Part shown: positions 51,653-59,968 of the stretch, one piece after another
Layout of the letters: every line of letters starts with the position of its first letter
Position numbering within the stretch: position 1 is the first letter of the stretch
Assembly (NCBI GenBank): GCA_038526915.1
Contig: JBCBGF010000006.1
Coordinates: 62,001-126,000 of the forward strand
Direction of reading: 5' to 3'
Origin: JBCBGF01 sp038526915
Lineage (GTDB): Bacteria; Pseudomonadota; Alphaproteobacteria; Rhodobacterales; Rhodobacteraceae
DNA: 64,000 nucleotides
The notes under the pieces: generated by a model
Databases searched by the model: none
What the model was told of the DNA's origin: nothing
Seen by the model: only the letters and a program-made list of their open reading frames with translations
Position numbers and translations under genes: made by a program

Positions 51653-53038
51653 ATGGAAGCGGGTGACCCGAGCAAGAAGCCCTATGACCTTGTGAAAGTC
51701 TACGAAGACGGAGCCGCTCGAAGAAACGACGGCATAGATCTAAGGCCTCAGAGCGCAGAGGCTTGGTACGTCCTTGCGACGGCACACGGCGAACAAGAAG
51801 GGGCAGAAATCGACTACAAGCTACACGCTCAAAACCTTGAAACTTGGAACAGGGTCATGTTGGAGCTCTTGAGCCCAGACAACAAGAAGCATCTTGTTGA
51901 CAAGTATGCTTTGCAGCACCCTCTGAACGCTAAACCATTGTCGAATGAAGAAAAGAGAAATCTTGAGACCCAACTGAAGAGGAGGCATCGAGATTTTAGC
52001 TTGGAAGAACTCAAAAATTCCGACCAGATCAACTTCTCTCAGATTTTGTGTCGCAACCATATTTGTTTAAATGGCTTCATTTTTTTGAAGCCTGTATTTT
52101 TTGCAAGGTCGTATTTTGGCAGAGATTTTCGCATTCAAAGAGCTGCAGTTTTGAATCAGTCGGACTTTAAGGGTGTTACCTTTAGCGGAAACGCGTATTT
52201 TAAAGAAAGTCTATTTGTTGAGTCCGCAAGCTTTCACTCAGCGAGGTTCCAATCGGTTGCGACTTTTCGAGAAGCGACCTTTTATGACGAAGTTGAATTC
52301 TTCCATGCCAAGTTCAGGGGTCGAACCTATTTTGAGAGCACCAGATTCTTTTCAAGTAGTCGTAGTAATATTTCCCCAAAGTTCAATGATTGCGTATTTG
52401 AATTTGCTGTTTCATTTAGGCAGGCCCTGTTCAGAGATGCTGTTCCGAACATGAGAGAGACGCTCTTTCCTAACAGTGTAGAGTTCACTCCAGATGAAAA
52501 GCTCTGGCCGAATGAAAAGTCGTTGTATAACGAAGAAAGTCGGGAAACGTTTTCTGCGCTTAGCCATGCGATGGAGAGTCGCGGTCTTAAAGATCACGCT
52601 CACTTTTTCTTTCGGAAAGAGATGATGTGTCGCGAAAGCATAGCAAGCGGACTGGACTCTCTTTTGCTACGAGCTTATCGTTCCTTATCAAATTACGGAT
52701 ACAGCGTAGTGCGCCCTTTGTGGGGCTTAGTAATAGTAGTACTTCTTGGGGCTATCGCCTTTTTTATCCATTCCTTGGATGCGGCATGTTACCAAAATCG
52801 AAGTGTTGAACTAAAAGAATGCTTGGCCTCTACCCTTTCAGAGGCGCCGAGCTTTGTATCGATTAGCTTTTCGAATACATTTGCCTTCTTAGGATTCCAG
52901 AGAGCCTTCTTTGAGGTTAACTTTCTGCGCGATTTGCCTAACTTTCTAAAGGTTGTGACCGCAGCGCAAACTCTTCTGGGAATCATACTGCTGTTCTTTC
53001 TCGGACTGGGCTTGCGAAACCGCTTTAGATTAAAGTAG
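51653..53038 (+). CDS. Pentapeptide-repeat protein with C-terminal two-helix channel-like domain (cargo)
   Basis: 461 residues from ATG 51653 (AGGGAG 10 bases upstream); the frame to 51494 is noncoding. Residues about 125-270 are degenerate pentapeptide repeats (FSGNAYFKESLFVESASF, ARFQSVATFREATFYDEVEF). Two transmembrane helices follow (about 345-367 and 436-457), and the segment between them contains FVSISFSNTFAFLGF, resembling the pore loop of two-helix ion channels. Pentapeptide-channel fusions of this type exist in bacteria with unknown function. The DNA is AT-richer than its flanks and inserted between parB and the DUF932 gene, reading against them. Confidence 0.75.
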   Translation: MEAGDPSKKPYDLVKVYEDGAARRNDGIDLRPQSAEAWYVLATAHGEQEGAEIDYKLHAQNLETWNRVMLELLSPDNKKHLVDKYALQHPLNAKPLSNEEKRNLETQLKRRHRDFSLEELKNSDQINFSQILCRNHICLNGFIFLKPVFFARSYFGRDFRIQRAAVLNQSDFKGVTFSGNAYFKESLFVESASFHSARFQSVATFREATFYDEVEFFHAKFRGRTYFESTRFFSSSRSNISPKFNDCVFEFAVSFRQALFRDAVPNMRETLFPNSVEFTPDEKLWPNEKSLYNEESRETFSALSHAMESRGLKDHAHFFFRKEMMCRESIASGLDSLLLRAYRSLSNYGYSVVRPLWGLVIVVLLGAIAFFIHSLDAACYQNRSVELKECLASTLSEAPSFVSISFSNTFAFLGFQRAFFEVNFLRDLPNFLKVVTAAQTLLGIILLFFLGLGLRNRFRLK

Positions 53039-53156
53039 AAACGAGAAACTCCAATAATGGTTGTTACTGGTTTGAGAAAAATCGCAAAAAGAACTGTTGA
53101 AGTTGGGTCCGTTTGGTGAGGTTTGGTCACCGGTGGACGTAATCTGGAATCTGGTC

Positions 53157-53175
53157 CCGGTGAGTCACTCACCGG
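53157..53175. repeat. 19-base perfect palindrome
   Basis: CCGGTGAGT-C-ACTCACCGG, with a related CACCGGTG palindrome at 53129-53136. It lies between the pentapeptide gene and the 3' end of the DUF932 gene; a binding or recombination site is possible but unproven. Confidence 0.5.
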
Positions 53176-53200
53176 CGGGTACTTCACTGCAATCACCACA

Positions 53201-53231
53201 GGGAGGCAAATCATGATTAGACCTGCCTCCC
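53201..53231 (+). terminator. Candidate terminator after the pentapeptide gene
   Basis: GGGAGGC and GCCTCCC pair over a 17-base loop and are followed by TTCTTT, 160 bases after the pentapeptide stop and just before the convergent DUF932 stop. Confidence 0.45.
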
Positions 53232-53241
53232 TTCTTTATAC

Positions 53242-54435
53242 TCACCCCACCTTCTCCAACAACACCTTCGCCTTTCCCTCCATCACCAGCCGCGCATCCT
53301 GCTGTGGATTCGACCGGGCTACCGCGGTGATCCCCTGCACGAAGTCGAACACGCTCTCGGGCGGGCGGCCTTCTTCTGCCAGGACCGTCTCGACGATCCG
53401 CCCCGTTTCCGCCTTTGAGAACCCGCACTTGCGGAGAAAGTCCTGACGGTCCTCGTCCGAACGCGCGACGATCTTCTCGCGCGCCGCGCGGATGCCGTCG
53501 ATGAAGGGTGCGGGCGAGGACTCGGCGAAGCGGCTGAGCGCCGGCGCGGCCTCGTGCGCGAAGCGGGACGCGGCGTATTTCGAGTGCCGGATCGTGATCT
53601 CCTGGAAATCCTCGACGCCCCAGAGGTTGCGGTTCTGGCAGACGGCCCGGAGATAGAAGCTGGCGATGCCGAGGGTCTTGGCACCCACCTCCGAGTTCCA
53701 GCAATAGAACCCCCGGAAGTAGACGTCAGGTGTGCCGTCGGGCAGCAGCCCCGCCTCGATGGGGTTCACGTCATCGACGAGGAACAGGAACACGTCACGG
53801 TCCGAGGCGTAGAGCGTCGTCGTCTCCTTCGTCACGTCGACGCGCGGGTTGTAGATGCCGGTCGACCAATCCAGCACACCCGGCACCTTCCAGCGCGTGT
53901 CGCCCGTGCCGTTGCCCGCGATGCGCTGGACGGCGGAGACCAGTTCATGGTCGTAGATCCGGCCATAGTCGGCGCCGGTCACGGCGCGCAGTTCCGTGCG
54001 GCCATCTGCGACCTCCATGGTCTTGATCTGCTCGGCCCGATTGTTGGTCAGCCCGTACTGCAGGTTGATCCCGGCCAGTGGCGCGGGCAGTTGCCGCAGA
54101 TAGGCTGCGGGCGCACCGACGAGGCTCGAGAGCTGGCCGAAGGACCAATGCGTCGGCGCAACCGGCTCATCCGCGTCCGGCAGGACAAGGCCCAGCTTCT
54201 CCGGGTTGTCGCGATGCGCCTCGACTCGGATCGCCGCACTCTCCACCGTGCGCGTCCGGCTACGCTCCGCCCGGCCCTTGACCGACGCAAAGAGATCGTC
54301 GAGCGACAGATATCGCTCGTCATCCGGCCGCGCGAACCACTCCGAGGAAACGCGGTCCACGTTCTCGCCGCGCGACACATCCACCTTGTAGCCGCCGCTC
54401 ATGTCACGCCCGGCATCGATGATTTCGCTGTTCAT
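53242..54435 (-). CDS. DUF932 domain protein
   Basis: 397 residues. The C-terminal two thirds match the DUF932 / plasmid-related family: GLTNNRAEQIKTMEVADGRTELRAVTGADYGRIYDHELV, VFLFLVDDVNPIEAG and FRGFYCWNSEVGAKTLGIASFYLRAVCQN (each seen here as shorter conserved blocks). These proteins are nearly universal on alphaproteobacterial plasmids and ICEs, with unknown function. A strong Shine-Dalgarno and the second copy of the conserved leader element precede the ATG at 54435. It is the last element gene before tRNA-Gly. Confidence 0.88.
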   Translation of the reverse strand: MNSEIIDAGRDMSGGYKVDVSRGENVDRVSSEWFARPDDERYLSLDDLFASVKGRAERSRTRTVESAAIRVEAHRDNPEKLGLVLPDADEPVAPTHWSFGQLSSLVGAPAAYLRQLPAPLAGINLQYGLTNNRAEQIKTMEVADGRTELRAVTGADYGRIYDHELVSAVQRIAGNGTGDTRWKVPGVLDWSTGIYNPRVDVTKETTTLYASDRDVFLFLVDDVNPIEAGLLPDGTPDVYFRGFYCWNSEVGAKTLGIASFYLRAVCQNRNLWGVEDFQEITIRHSKYAASRFAHEAAPALSRFAESSPAPFIDGIRAAREKIVARSDEDRQDFLRKCGFSKAETGRIVETVLAEEGRPPESVFDFVQGITAVARSNPQQDARLVMEGKAKVLLEKVG

Positions 54436-54525
54436 TGGAAAACCTCCGCGACGGGCGGCCGGGAGCCTCTCTCTCGACCTCCAAACCCGTCACCGGCGGG
54501 ACGGCGTCCCTCTGACTCTCAACGA
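54436..54525 (-). repeat. Conserved leader element, copy 2 (upstream of the DUF932 gene)
   Basis: The core at 54462-54493 equals copy 1 but for one base; the variable parts differ while keeping length. GGUCG can pair with CGGCC around the same apical stretch as in copy 1, with U-A changed to U-G and G-U to G-C. The remaining bases up to 54803 hold no recognisable gene; they form the right end of the element next to tRNA-Gly. Confidence 0.75.
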
Positions 54526-54803
54526 AAGGTGCTCCGAGAAAGCTTGGCGCATGGCGGAAAACGTGCGAGACTCGTTGGTATGGTTTGCTGGATCGTAAGC
54601 GTCGCCAAAGGACGAACGAGAGTGCCTCTGTATCGCACCTCCAACATAGTCAACGGGAATCGGCTGAGTGTTCTGCACTGCAACGCGCGAGTTTGCGACT
54701 ACCCCTGCTTCCCCGCTGCTTCCCCAACAAACGCATTGGCGTCGAGGAAGCACGATTTGCGAGGAGCGCCCCGACGAAAGCCGCAGATATTCTTTGGTAA
54801 AAT

Positions 54804-54878
54804 TGGAGCGGGCGATGAGATTCGAACTCACGACCCTTACCTTGGCAAGGTAATGCTCTACCCCTGAGCTACGCCCGC
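54804..54878 (-). tRNA. tRNA-Gly(GCC)
   Basis: Read on the minus strand: acceptor GCGGGCG pairing with CGCCCGC, D arm GCTC-AGGGGTA-GAGC, anticodon stem TTACC/GGTAA with loop TTGCCAA (anticodon GCC), T arm GTGAG-TTCGAAT-CTCAT, discriminator T and encoded CCA at 54806-54804. The 3' end faces the conjugative element, the usual arrangement for an ICE attachment site. Confidence 0.95.
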
Positions 54879-54960
54879 GTCCATTGGGTGAGCGGGAGAT
54901 ATAAACTGTCGCCCGCGGCTGCAAGCAAAAAATCCGCTCGCCGCTGAAATTTGCCCTCGA

Positions 54961-54993
54961 TAAAAAAGGGCCGCCCTGTTCCCAGAGCGGCCC
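54961..54993 (-). terminator. Intrinsic terminator of the TAXI binding-protein gene
   Basis: On the minus strand stem GGGCCGC, a 12-base loop, stem GCGGCCC and a run of T (54967-54962). Confidence 0.92.
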
Positions 54994-55014
54994 CTAGTCT
55001 CGCGTCAAAGCCGC

Positions 55015-56001
55015 TTACATCCCGTGGATCATGTCATCGGGGATCTCGGCGCCGGCGTTCTCCTTGAACCAGGCCGCTGCGCCGGGGTGCCATTTGAGCA
55101 CGCCGTTCTTGTCCCAGTTTTCGGGCAGGGTGGAGCGTGCAGCGCGGTGGATGTTCACCATGCGCTCATTGTCCGACATCACCACGTCGACGACTGCGTT
55201 CACGAAGCTTTCGGGCAGGTCGCAATTGGCGATCGCGAAGTTCCACATCGAGACCGAACGCGCGTCTGCTTCGAGCGTAGTGTAGGTATCGGCGGCAATC
55301 GCGAACTCGCTCACCGGGAAGGCGCCGAGGATCGTGGCCTGCTCTTCTTCGGTGAACTCGATGATGTTCACGTCCGTCTGCACTTCAAGCTGGCTCACGG
55401 CGGGCACCGGGACACCGGCGGCGAAGGCGATGACGTCCAGAAGGCCGTCCTGAAGCTGGGTGCCGAGGTCGGACCAACCGCCGTTGCGACGCTCGAAGTT
55501 GACGCCCAGCTCTTCCATCATGCGCGGGAAGTACGTGTCGGAGGTCGAGCCTGCGGGGCCGAAGCCAATGCGGGCGCCATCGGGGATCTCGGAGATCGAG
55601 GTGATGCCCGAGGAAGCCAGTGCGGTGACCGAGAACGGTGTCTGGTACATCGGGAACATCGCGCAGGCGCCGGTCATCTCAAGCCCGGGCGCAATCGGGT
55701 TGGTGCCTTGGAGCGATTCTGCTGCCGGACCCATCGTGGTCATGCCGAAGGCCGCGTCGCCGGTGTGGACGAGCGCCATGTTCTGCATCGGGCCGCCGGT
55801 CACTTCGCCACCGCCCGACACGCCAAGCTCTTCGGCGACGAGGTTGGCCCAGCCGGAGCCATAGGCGAAATAGGTGCCGCCTTGGGATGCGGTGCCCACG
55901 GTGAAGCTTTCGGGCCATCCGGTGCGGTCGACATGGCCGTCGGCCAGTGCTGCGGACGCGCAAGACACGGCCAGTGCGGCCGTGATCGTTGTGAGTTTCA
56001 T
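55015..56001 (-). CDS. TAXI family TRAP transporter solute-binding protein
   Basis: 328 residues. Signal peptide through SCASAALA; mature part with VGTASQGGTYFAYGSGWANLV, RIGFGPAGSTSDTY and FAAGVPVPAVSQLE, the pattern of TAXI-type (TRAP-associated extracytoplasmic immunogenic) binding proteins, and a C-terminal W-H-P-G-A. It captures a small organic acid in the periplasm for a fused DctQM-type permease, which is not in the window. GGAGGAT precedes the ATG. It is a single unit ending at the terminator 54961-54993. Confidence 0.9.
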   Translation of the reverse strand: MKLTTITAALAVSCASAALADGHVDRTGWPESFTVGTASQGGTYFAYGSGWANLVAEELGVSGGGEVTGGPMQNMALVHTGDAAFGMTTMGPAAESLQGTNPIAPGLEMTGACAMFPMYQTPFSVTALASSGITSISEIPDGARIGFGPAGSTSDTYFPRMMEELGVNFERRNGGWSDLGTQLQDGLLDVIAFAAGVPVPAVSQLEVQTDVNIIEFTEEEQATILGAFPVSEFAIAADTYTTLEADARSVSMWNFAIANCDLPESFVNAVVDVVMSDNERMVNIHRAARSTLPENWDKNGVLKWHPGAAAWFKENAGAEIPDDMIHGM

Positions 56002-56105
56002 CTGGTATCCTCCTTGATGCCCAGCGTTTCTTGTTATGCCGGGGCTGCGACGTTTTTACTGGTCTTTGCCTGCCATGCAAGGGAATAGGCGTGGCGCGGC
56101 GTGGC

Positions 56106-56981
56106 CTAGCCCTGGTGCCCGCGCGCCATGAGCCGGGGCAGCATGGCGGAAAAATCGCGTCCCTTGCCGTCTTCGGCCTCGACGAACTGGGCGTAGAGAT
56201 CGCGCGCGGCCGCGCCCATCGGCGTGTCGGCATCGGCGGCCTCAGCCGCTTGCTGGGCCAGGCGCAGGTCCTTCAGCATCAGATCGGCGGCGAAGCCGGG
56301 CTGGTAGTCGTTGTCGGCGGGGCTTTCAGGCCCGATGCCTGGGGCGGGGCAATAGGCGTTCATTGACCAGCTGTAGCCCGATGAGGTGGAGACGACATCG
56401 AACATGGCCTGCCTGTCGAGACCCAGTTTATCGGCCAAGGCAAAGGCCTCGCACGTGGCGATCATGGTCACGCCGAGGATCATGTTGTTGCAGATCTTGG
56501 CCGCCTGCCCGTTGCCGGAGGGGCCGCAATGGACGGCCTTCTGGCCCATGATGTCAAACAGGGGGGCGGCTGTCGCAAAGCCGACCTCCGGCCCGCCGAC
56601 CATAAAGGTCAGCGTGCCAGCCGTGGCCCCGCCGACACCGCCCGAGACCGGGGCGTCGAGGGGGACGAGGCCCGCTTCCGTGGCCTGTGCGGCGACCGCA
56701 CGCGCGCTGTCGACATCGACGGTCGAGCAATCGAGGAAGACGGCGCCTGCAGTCATGACCGGCAGGATCTCGGCCGCCACGGCCCGCAGGATCGCGCCGT
56801 CGGGCAGCATGGTGATGACCACATCTTGTCCGCGCCCGGCGTCCATCCCGCTTTTGGCGGGCGTGACGCCGGTGGGGTAGGGGGCGATGGGATCGAACCC
56901 GGTGACGTCATGGCCCGCAGCGGCGAGGTTGGCGGCCATCGGCCCGCCCATATTGCCCAGACCGATAAATCCGATTTTCAT
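56106..56981 (-). CDS. mmsB: 3-hydroxyisobutyrate dehydrogenase
   Basis: 291 residues from ATG 56981. N-terminal Rossmann motif FIGLGNMGGPMAANL, substrate segment DAPVSGGVGGATAGTL and catalytic-lysine region GNGQAAKICNNM, diagnostic of 3-hydroxyisobutyrate dehydrogenases. It oxidises 3-hydroxyisobutyrate to methylmalonate semialdehyde in valine degradation. The start overlaps the stop of the hydrolase gene (56978-56981), in a leftward operon with the acyl-CoA dehydrogenase. Confidence 0.93.
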   Translation of the reverse strand: MKIGFIGLGNMGGPMAANLAAAGHDVTGFDPIAPYPTGVTPAKSGMDAGRGQDVVITMLPDGAILRAVAAEILPVMTAGAVFLDCSTVDVDSARAVAAQATEAGLVPLDAPVSGGVGGATAGTLTFMVGGPEVGFATAAPLFDIMGQKAVHCGPSGNGQAAKICNNMILGVTMIATCEAFALADKLGLDRQAMFDVVSTSSGYSWSMNAYCPAPGIGPESPADNDYQPGFAADLMLKDLRLAQQAAEAADADTPMGAAARDLYAQFVEAEDGKGRDFSAMLPRLMARGHQG

Positions 56982-58024
56982 GATGTCCTCCCTTCGAACG
57001 TCAGTGTGTCGGCCCCGAGCGGCATCAGCATTTTGGCCACCTCCATCGGTGGCACCTTTGTGGGGCCGGGGTGCCGCCATTTGGGGCTGCGATCCTTGTC
57101 GATGATGGCGGCCCGGATGCCTTCGAGGAAGTCGCTGTGTTCGCCCGCGCGGTAGGTAAAGCGGTATTCCATCTCAAGCGCGCGGCGGATCCCGTCGGCC
57201 CCGCGCACCCGGCCCACCGCTTCATAGGCGCAAGCCATGGCCAAGGGGCTGCCGCGGGACAGGGCCTTGAGGGTGGTGGCGGCGAAATCGCCGGTCTCGC
57301 CCTGCAAGGCACGTACGACATCGCCCAGCGTGGCGCCGGTGAAGGCGCGGTCGATCTGGGTTTGGGCCTCTGCGAGAGAGGCGGGTGGGGCTGGCTTGGC
57401 TGCGGCATCAATTAGGCTGTGGTCGCCGGTGGCTTCGAGCCGGGTGATGAGGTCGGGCCAGTCTGCTTCCGGAAAGTAGTAATCCGCGAAACCTGCAAGG
57501 ATCGCATCGCCCGGTCCCATGCGGTGGCCGGTGGTGCCCAGATACTCGCCCATCCGCCCCGGTGCGCGGGAGAGGATCAGGGTGCCGCCCACGTCTGGCA
57601 AGAGGCCAATGCCGCATTCGGGCATGGCGATCTGGCTGGTATCGCCGACGATCCGGTGCGAGCCGTGGCAGGACACGCCGACGCCGCCGCCCATGGTGAA
57701 GCCCTGCATGAAGGCTGCGTAAGGTTTTGGGAACTCAAAGATCTTGGCGTTCAGGCGGTATTCGTCGTGCCAGAATTTGCGACCGTATTCATAATCGCCG
57801 GACATGCCGGTGCGGTACATCTCGGCAATGTCGCCACCGGCGCAAAAGGCGCGGTCGCCGGTGGCGTCGATGATCACCATCGCGACCTCGGGGTCGTCCC
57901 ACCAGGCGTCGAGCGCCGCTTCGATCTCCAATAGCATCGGGTAGGTCAGGGCGTTGAGCGCATCAGGCCGGTTCAGCGTGATCCGTCCCGCGCGGCCCGC
58001 CTTGCGCAACACCACATCGCTCAT
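56978..58024 (-). CDS. 3-hydroxyisobutyryl-CoA hydrolase (enoyl-CoA hydratase/isomerase family)
   Basis: 348 residues. Crotonase fold with LNRPDALNALTYPM, FCAGGDIAEMY, oxyanion-hole region MQGFTMGGGVGVS and catalytic MPECGIGLLPDVGG; the extended C-terminal half and length distinguish hydrolases from the 260-residue hydratases. It frees 3-hydroxyisobutyrate from CoA in valine breakdown. It overlaps both neighbours by ATGA-type junctions, so it is the middle gene of the mms operon. Confidence 0.9.
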   Translation of the reverse strand: MSDVVLRKAGRAGRITLNRPDALNALTYPMLLEIEAALDAWWDDPEVAMVIIDATGDRAFCAGGDIAEMYRTGMSGDYEYGRKFWHDEYRLNAKIFEFPKPYAAFMQGFTMGGGVGVSCHGSHRIVGDTSQIAMPECGIGLLPDVGGTLILSRAPGRMGEYLGTTGHRMGPGDAILAGFADYYFPEADWPDLITRLEATGDHSLIDAAAKPAPPASLAEAQTQIDRAFTGATLGDVVRALQGETGDFAATTLKALSRGSPLAMACAYEAVGRVRGADGIRRALEMEYRFTYRAGEHSDFLEGIRAAIIDKDRSPKWRHPGPTKVPPMEVAKMLMPLGADTLTFEGRTS

Positions 58025-59160
58025 TGCGTCAGCATCTGTCGGGCAACGATCAGGCGCATGATCTCATTCGTGCCTTCAAGGATCTGATGGACGCGGAGGT
58101 CGCGCACGATCTTTTCGATCCCGTAGTCGCCGAGATAGCCATAGCCGCCATGAAGCTGCAGACACTGGTCGGCGACCTGGCTGCCGGTCTCGGTCACGAG
58201 CTTTTTGGCCATGGCGCAGAATTTGGTGGCGTCGGGTGCGCCGGTGTCGAGCTTCCACGCGGCCTGGCGCAGGAAGGTGCGGCTTGACTGCAGCGCGATC
58301 TCCATATCGGCGAGACGGAATTGCAGGGCCTGGAACTGGTCGATGCTTTGGCCGAAGGCGGTGCGTTCGGACATATAGGCCCGGGTCACATCGAGCGCGG
58401 CCTGGGCGGCCCCAAGCGAGCAGGCCGCGATGTTGAGCCGCCCGCCATCGAGCCCTGCCATGGCGTAGGAGAACCCGTGGCCTTCGTCACCCAGCAGGTT
58501 GAGCGCAGGCACGCGGCAGTCGTCGAGCTGCACCTGACGCGTGGGTTGCGAGCGCCAGCCCATCTTGTCTTCCAATGCGCCGAAGGATAGGCCCGGTGCG
58601 CCGTCTTCGACGATCATAGCCGAGATGCCGCGCGGGCTGTCATCGCCAGTGCGGGCCATGACGATATAGGCATCCGAATAGCCGCCGCCGGAAATGAACG
58701 CCTTGGTGCCGGTCAGCGCGTAGCCCACGTTGGTGCGTTCGGCGCGGGTGCGCAGGGCGGCGGCGTCCGAGCCTGAGCCCGGTTCGGTCAGGCAGTAGGA
58801 AAACACCGTCTCCATGGCGATGGCGCCAGGCAGGAACTTGGCCTTGAGCGGGTCCGATCCGTATCGGTCGATCATAGCCACGCACATGTTGTGGATCGAC
58901 AGAAAGGCCGCGACCGAGGCGCAGGACATCGACAGGCCTTCGAACACCAGCGTGGCGTCCAAACGGCTGAGGCCCGAGCCGCCGCTGGCCTCAGACACGT
59001 AGATGCCGCCCAGGCCCAGTTCGGCGAGTTTTGGCCAAAGGTCTTTTGGTATCGTGCCCTCAGCCTCCCATTGCCGGGCGAAGGGGGCGATGTTGTCTTG
59101 GCCAAATGACACGGCCAGATCGAAGATCGCGGTCTGTTCTTCGGTCAGCGCGAAGTCCAT
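58021..59160 (-). CDS. Acyl-CoA dehydrogenase, probably isobutyryl-CoA specific
   Basis: 379 residues from ATG 59160; the frame beyond is a shadow of the GT25 gene. FAD and substrate motifs: SYCLTEPGSGSDAAAL, KAFISGGGYSDAYIV, RTAFGQSIDQFQALQFRLADM, and the active region QLHGGYGYLGDYGIEKIVRD followed by RVHQILEGTNEIMR. The catalytic Glu lies in EGTNE. Clustering with the hydrolase and dehydrogenase points to isobutyryl-CoA as substrate; specificity is inferred from context. Confidence 0.92.
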   Translation of the reverse strand: MDFALTEEQTAIFDLAVSFGQDNIAPFARQWEAEGTIPKDLWPKLAELGLGGIYVSEASGGSGLSRLDATLVFEGLSMSCASVAAFLSIHNMCVAMIDRYGSDPLKAKFLPGAIAMETVFSYCLTEPGSGSDAAALRTRAERTNVGYALTGTKAFISGGGYSDAYIVMARTGDDSPRGISAMIVEDGAPGLSFGALEDKMGWRSQPTRQVQLDDCRVPALNLLGDEGHGFSYAMAGLDGGRLNIAACSLGAAQAALDVTRAYMSERTAFGQSIDQFQALQFRLADMEIALQSSRTFLRQAAWKLDTGAPDATKFCAMAKKLVTETGSQVADQCLQLHGGYGYLGDYGIEKIVRDLRVHQILEGTNEIMRLIVARQMLTQ

Positions 59161-59894
59161 CAGGAGATCCTTTCGCTGTGCGCCTTGCGCCAGACCCGGC
59201 GGGCATAGCGCGGGTCGAGGAACCGGCCAAGCCGCCGCCCGCCGCGTGTGCCGCGACCGGGGGCCAGGGTGGATTGGCCGGGTGTTTCGGGTGGATGGTG
59301 GACGATTTCGGGGTCGAGCGCCATGGCGCCGATTTCGGTGATATCGGCGGGCCAGTCGGGCGGGGAGGCGATGGGCAGGGCCTTGTCCAGAAGCCAAGTA
59401 GCCCCTGCGCGGGAGAGGGAGTAGGCCGCCGCGCGAAAACAGGGCACCGCGAGGGGGCGGGCCTGCACATCATCGAACAGGGGTTCGGCGCCCCGCGACA
59501 TGACCCGGGCGTTGAGGTGGTTGAGGATCACCATATCGGCCCGCTTGTAGCTTTCAGTTTCCACGAACCGGCCGAGCGCGGGGGTGAGGATCGCATCATC
59601 TTCAAAGATCAGCGCGTAGGGCAGGTTGCCATCCACGATCCGGCGATAGACGCTGGCGTGCGACAGTGACGCGGCGCATTCCGCATCGGTGATGGGGCGA
59701 CCGAGCTTGGCGTGCCCTGCGGCTTTGTCGACATGCTGCACCATCTCGTCGGGCAGGCCCTGCCGCCCATCAACGGCCGGGACGAACTCAAAGGCCAGCC
59801 CGAGATCCCCTAATGCGGCGGCGATTGTGGCCTGCCGGTCGTGGCAGTCGTCCAGCGTGATGACGAAAATCGGAAGGTCTGGGGTTTGCGCCAT
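59160..59894 (-). CDS. Glycosyltransferase family 25 protein
   Basis: 244 residues. N-terminal PIFVITLDDCHDRQATIAAAL, the GT25 opening, AECAASLSHASVYRRI, and the acidic FEDDAIL that binds metal-sugar nucleotide. Similar enzymes add galactose or glucose to lipooligosaccharide. It shares one base with the acyl-CoA dehydrogenase start and may be read in the same transcript, although the function is unrelated. Confidence 0.88.
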   Translation of the reverse strand: MAQTPDLPIFVITLDDCHDRQATIAAALGDLGLAFEFVPAVDGRQGLPDEMVQHVDKAAGHAKLGRPITDAECAASLSHASVYRRIVDGNLPYALIFEDDAILTPALGRFVETESYKRADMVILNHLNARVMSRGAEPLFDDVQARPLAVPCFRAAAYSLSRAGATWLLDKALPIASPPDWPADITEIGAMALDPEIVHHPPETPGQSTLAPGRGTRGGRRLGRFLDPRYARRVWRKAHSERIS

Positions 59895-59968
59895 GGGCCT
59901 GCGGGGTGCTGTGTCGGTGGTTTGCCTTGGGGCAGTATCAGCCGAGCTTCGGCCATGGCAAGGCGCGG

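Larger units (their letters stand above)
23190..54803. mobile_element. Integrative and conjugative element (ICE), Trb-type, apparently without integrase
   Basis: A contiguous block of conjugation and plasmid-maintenance genes: DUF2274-trbIGFLKJEDCB, copG, traG, relaxase, transglycosylase, traF, DUF2840, RdfS-like HTH, FseA-like split gene, QseM/QseC-like pair, broken LuxR, DUF736, DUF2493, toprim fragment, ParB and DUF932. The gene set and order recall the Mesorhizobium ICEMlSym family. The right end is taken as the 3' end of tRNA-Gly at 54804, a usual target; the left end is the 9-base gap after the DUF2254 gene. No direct repeat of the tRNA end and no tyrosine or serine recombinase were found, so limits are approximate and the element may be decayed. 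Confidence 0.8.

Noticed and set aside
54490..54924. Minus-strand frame of 144 codons across tRNA-Gly
   Set aside because: It runs through the tRNA and the leader element and has no protein-like features.
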